A stretch of DNA of 8,581 nt from the NCBI GenBank assembly GCA_017618935.1, contig JAFZTG010000183.1, positions 1-8,581 of the forward strand. The letters run 5' to 3'. The DNA is from Bacteroidales bacterium (lineage in GTDB: Bacteria; Bacteroidota; Bacteroidia; Bacteroidales; UBA1715). Under the pieces are notes generated by a model. It saw only the letters and a list, made by a program, of their open reading frames with translations, ran no database searches and was not told the DNA's origin. Below, piece after piece: positions 6,663 to 8,581 of this stretch (position 1 is its first letter; the number at the start of each line of letters is the position of its first letter). Both the position numbers and the translations under genes were made by a program.

Positions 6663-7145
6663 ATGAAAAAAGTAATTGGATTATTTTTCTTAATGCTTGT
6701 TAGCATAGGAATGTACGCACAGAAGTCGTATGTTTTAGTTTATAGCTACAACAAATTCAACAATTTAAATCCTATGGCAACTACTTCGTGTAAGGTTGCA
6801 GGTGATGTCCCTAATGGTATAGAATCATCTTATTTGTCCCTCACAGATGCTCTAACCGCCTTAGGACGAGAAAATTATGCGATTGAATCTGTTAATGTAT
6901 TTGGTCCAACAGAGTATTGTACAACATGTACGGGCTCAAATACGAATTACTATACTTATACCATAATCTTATCAAAATCATCAAATGCTTCATTGAAAAT
7001 AGAAACAATCTCAGCCGATGAAGATTCTGAGGTTTATGAGATTGCACGATACAATCTTCAAGGGAAACCAATTGATGTAACAGAACGGGGAATACAAATT
7101 ATTGTGTATTCAAATTATACCACCAAGATAATATTTGTTGAATAA
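6663..7145 (+). CDS. Secreted protein of unknown function with a short C-terminal Bacteroidales tail motif
   Basis: 160 residues from the ATG at 6663. The frame is open back to a TTG at 6621, but only the later ATG places a clean Sec signal peptide (MKKVIGLFFLMLVSIGMYAQ) at the N-terminus, so cleavage after Q20 is likely. The mature domain (about 21-118) is rich in Tyr, Asn, Ser and Thr and has a CTTC pair near residue 83, a possible disulphide or metal site. The last 35 residues, YNLQGKPIDVTERGIQIIVY and what follows, resemble the beta-rich 'YNLxGxxV...GIxIVxxxxGxxxKxxV' tails common on secreted Bacteroidales proteins and related in pattern to type IX secretion C-terminal signals, though shorter. 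Whether it functions in type IX secretion is inference. The gene lies 7 bases after the short ORF and has no obvious promoter of its own. Confidence 0.8.
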   Translation: MKKVIGLFFLMLVSIGMYAQKSYVLVYSYNKFNNLNPMATTSCKVAGDVPNGIESSYLSLTDALTALGRENYAIESVNVFGPTEYCTTCTGSNTNYYTYTIILSKSSNASLKIETISADEDSEVYEIARYNLQGKPIDVTERGIQIIVYSNYTTKIIFVE

Positions 7146-7267
7146 ATTCGGAAGTTCTTTTGGAATTTTGTTAGGAGAGGAATAGTGCGTGATTCTCAGA
7201 ACAATTCTTGCAAATGAAAATGTTATGATTTCGTGGGCTGCCGCAAGGTATTTTTTATGGATTGCTA

Positions 7268-7298
7268 TTGACTACCGCCGCAGAATGTTGTATATTTG
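7268..7298 (+). promoter_or_regulatory. Bacteroidota-type promoter of the PIN toxin-antitoxin-like pair
   Basis: TTG at 7268-7270 and TATATTTG at 7291-7298, separated by exactly 20 bases, match the TTTG/TAnnTTTG consensus; this is the best promoter in the window. Transcription would start near 7304, about 20 bases before the ATG at 7327. It indicates that the pair is its own transcription unit, separate from the secreted-protein gene upstream. Confidence 0.75.
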
Positions 7299-7326
7299 CA
7301 CGTTTTTAAGACAATAATGAAGAATT

Positions 7327-7497
7327 ATGGAAAAGACAGAAAAGCAACGCAAAGATGAACTATTTAAACTGATTCTGAAAAAATCAGGAATGACTTATGC
7401 TGAATTTCTCACAGCAGTAAAACACAATTATGTCGCTCGTAATCTTGATACTTTAACTGCAACAGAAAGAAAGAAATTCAACGTTTGTGCTCAATGA
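7327..7497 (+). CDS. Small 56-residue protein upstream of a PIN-domain gene, candidate antitoxin
   Basis: The frame from ATG 7327 to TGA 7497 encodes 56 residues: a Lys-rich start (MEKTEKQRKDELFKLILKKS), then MTYAEFLTAVKHNYVARNLD, then LTATERKKFNVCAQ. It looks like two or three helices. I see no ribbon-helix-helix, AbrB or classical helix-turn-helix signature, and I cannot name a family. It is supported as a gene by the well-formed promoter 29 bases upstream and by its ATGA overlap (7494-7497) with the PIN gene, the layout of type II toxin-antitoxin operons with antitoxin first. An ATG at 7317 gives only 13 codons and is discounted. The antitoxin role is inferred from context and size alone. 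Confidence 0.72.
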   Translation: MEKTEKQRKDELFKLILKKSGMTYAEFLTAVKHNYVARNLDTLTATERKKFNVCAQ

Positions 7498-7943
7498 GAA
7501 ATAAAAAAACAATTCGTTTATACATTGACACCAATGTATTGGTAAACTATTGTACCTGCCAGAAAAACGACGTTGATGCCCTTAACTATATTTTTTCAAA
7601 ACGGCGGAAGGAAGTGTTGTTTACCTCATCGCTTGCACTTGCTCAAACGGCGGCTACATTGCAATCAAGCAGAAAAACAAGAAAGAAGTTCACAAAAGAT
7701 GAGGTTTACCATTATTTTGATAAATTTCTGAGAAAAATCTCAGTTATTGAAGTGTCTGGGAATGACATTTTATCAGCAAAATCCGCCAACGGAAATGATG
7801 TTGAAGACAATATCCATTATATACTGAGCAAGAAAGTCAAATGCGATGCAATAGTAACAAACAACATCAAAGACTTCTCTTCTTTTGACAATATAATGAC
7901 AATTCCTCCATTTCTCAGTTTTGTTAAATCAGAAATAGTGTAA
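7494..7943 (+). CDS. PIN-domain protein, VapC-like toxin candidate
   Basis: 149 residues from ATG 7494, which overlaps the upstream TGA. An in-frame TTG at 7485 would add three residues and is not preferred. PIN domains are Mg/Mn-dependent ribonucleases; as VapC-type toxins they cleave RNAs such as tRNA. Motif 1 is YIDTNVLVNY with D12. Motif 3 is VEDNIHYILSKK with E104 and D105. The last strand and site is CDAIVTNNIKDF (D118, N123, D127). The second acidic residue, normally Glu in a strand after 'SS.L.L.E', is Q51 here (TSSLALAQTAATLQ), as I recall also for a Bacteroidota PIN subgroup, so activity is plausible but not assured. Its partner is the 56-residue protein. Confidence 0.85.
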   Translation: MRNKKTIRLYIDTNVLVNYCTCQKNDVDALNYIFSKRRKEVLFTSSLALAQTAATLQSSRKTRKKFTKDEVYHYFDKFLRKISVIEVSGNDILSAKSANGNDVEDNIHYILSKKVKCDAIVTNNIKDFSSFDNIMTIPPFLSFVKSEIV

Positions 7944-7990
7944 GCGTTTTAGTACGATAATTCTGTAGGGCTCTGTAGCAAGGAAGTTTT

Positions 7991-8220
7991 TTATTTCCCT
8001 TTCAAACGTTTAATTTCCTTATCAAATCGGGAACGTATTGCTGGTCTTGTATTTTGCGGAAAACCTCAAATTCGTTTTCTGCTTTTATTTTGGCTTCCAA
8101 TGCTGTAATGCTACCTGCATTTTCCAAAATCGGTCTTTGTGCCAAATTCAAAAAATCATTAAGAATCATGCACCAATCGTTCATAGTTATTGGAATTTCG
8201 GGTACGCATTCAATGCATCC
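7991..8220 (-). pseudogene. RhuM-family gene remnant, truncated at the 5' end and frameshifted near the 3' end
   Basis: On the minus strand the frame opens right after an in-frame TAG (8223-8221) and reads ...VPEIPITMNDWCMILNDFLN, then LAQRPILENAGSITALEAKI, KAENEFEVFRKIQDQQYVPD. This matches the C-terminal region I recall for RhuM/virulence proteins (IPMTM.DW...L..FL......L..AG.I....A...AE.E.E.FR..QD....DFD). All residues N-terminal to it are gone. The frame then runs to a TGA at 8004-8002 as LIRKLNV, but the +1 frame gives DKEIKRLKGK and TAA at 7993-7991, which continues the family pattern ...D(F)DKEIKRL. One base is therefore missing near 8020-8025. RhuM proteins are accessory genes often near restriction or toxin-antitoxin loci. 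The dead copy ends where the kdsA promoter begins. Confidence 0.75.
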
Positions 8221-8235
8221 CTACAAATAAATTTC

Positions 8236-8243
8236 TATCTTTG
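8236..8243 (+). promoter_or_regulatory. -7 element of the kdsA promoter
   Basis: TATCTTTG is an exact match to TAnnTTTG and lies 18 bases before the kdsA ATG. At the expected 20-base spacing upstream there is only AATG (8212-8215), a poor -33 box, and that position lies in the RhuM remnant. The remnant's breakpoint may therefore have replaced the original upstream promoter half. Confidence 0.5.
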
Positions 8244-8261
8244 GGCAATAAATTTTTGACT

Positions 8262-8581
8262 ATGAGCACGAAACCTATTTTTATTGCTGGTCCATGTGTG
8301 ATTGAAACGATGGACATTTTGGAGGAAGTGGCTACCGAGCTTGTTCGCTTGAACAAGAAATTCGGTATCGACATAATTTTCAAATCGTCGTTCGACAAGG
8401 CAAACCGCACGTCGCTGTCGTCGTTCCGTGGACCGGGGCTTGAGAAAGGTCTGCAAATGTTGGCCGACATCAAGTCGAAATATGGTTTAAAAATAGTGAC
8501 CGACATTCACGAATCGTTTCAGGCACAGCCAGTTGGCGAGGTTGCCGACGTTCTGCAAATTCCCGCCTTTCTCTGTCGGCA
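8262..8581 (+). CDS. kdsA: 3-deoxy-8-phosphooctulonate (Kdo-8-phosphate) synthase, N-terminal part (runs off the right edge)
   Basis: 106 codons from ATG 8262, open at the edge. KdsA condenses phosphoenolpyruvate with D-arabinose 5-phosphate to give Kdo-8-phosphate, the first committed step of Kdo synthesis for the LPS inner core, in the cytoplasm. Signature stretches are all present: IFIAGPCVIE (residues 6-15), FKSSFDKANRTS, SSFRGPGLEKGL, VTDIHESFQAQPVGEVADVL and IPAFLCR. The Cys at position 12 in AGPC is the metal-ligand Cys of the metal-dependent class (as in Aquifex); E. coli-type metal-free enzymes carry Asn there. About 105 of the usual 260-280 residues are in view. It is a housekeeping gene in normal context, preceded by the kdsA -7 element and the dead RhuM fragment. 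Confidence 0.97.
   Translation, partial: MSTKPIFIAGPCVIETMDILEEVATELVRLNKKFGIDIIFKSSFDKANRTSLSSFRGPGLEKGLQMLADIKSKYGLKIVTDIHESFQAQPVGEVADVLQIPAFLCR

Noticed and set aside
6307..7326. Template repeat for a diversity-generating retroelement downstream of the large lipoprotein
   Set aside because: I looked for a near copy of the 3' end of the gene and found none, and there is no reverse transcriptase in the window.
7962..7979. Short direct repeat TCTGTAG...TCTGTAG as an attachment or target-site duplication
   Set aside because: Seven bases three apart, with no second distant copy and no recombinase; most likely chance.
8210..8506. Minus-strand frames opposite kdsA
   Set aside because: The plus strand encodes clear KdsA signatures.

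Overview
The window looks like chromosomal DNA of a Bacteroidota member, most likely order Bacteroidales. The signs are promoters of the TTG-(about 20)-TAnnTTTG type, A/T-rich leaders without Shine-Dalgarno sequences, a lipoprotein starting C-Q-K-D, repeated fibronectin-like 'YYVRAYATN..GT.YGE' modules, a 'RxxGxSVRLVRD' C-terminus typical of Bacteroidales surface proteins, and a kdsA gene of the Cys-containing, metal-dependent class. All assignments come from reading the sequence; no database search was run.

Left (1-744): the 5' part of a minus-strand cation diffusion facilitator transporter runs off the left edge. The 369-base gap that follows has divergent promoter-like elements, several hairpins, a run of nine G and a very strong intrinsic terminator (661-697). 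It may encode a small RNA or a decayed leader.

Middle (745-6306): a small lipoprotein (745-1248) ends at a second clear terminator. Next comes a tightly coupled pair: a secreted protein with three 40-residue coiled-coil repeats and a C-terminal beta-barrel-like domain (1310-2437), then a 1289-residue lipoprotein (2437-6306) whose ATG overlaps the previous stop (TAATG). The large lipoprotein carries ten modules of about 98 residues and ends in a FISUMP/lectin-like domain. My reading is a cell-envelope module: an outer-membrane anchor made together with a long, probably surface-exposed stalk that displays a binding head.

Right (6307-8220): this AT-rich stretch looks like an accessory island. 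It holds a small ORF that appears frameshifted, a secreted 160-residue protein with a short C-terminal 'YNLQGKP...GIQIIVYS' tail, a two-gene module resembling a PIN-domain toxin-antitoxin pair (the 56-codon upstream gene is easily missed), and a truncated, frameshifted remnant of a RhuM-family gene on the minus strand.

Right edge (8262-8581): the start of kdsA, a housekeeping gene for Kdo (LPS inner core) synthesis, marks a return to core genome. The most interesting items are the coupled barrel/stalk lipoprotein pair, the synonymous divergence between its near-identical modules, and the PIN/56-residue protein pair.
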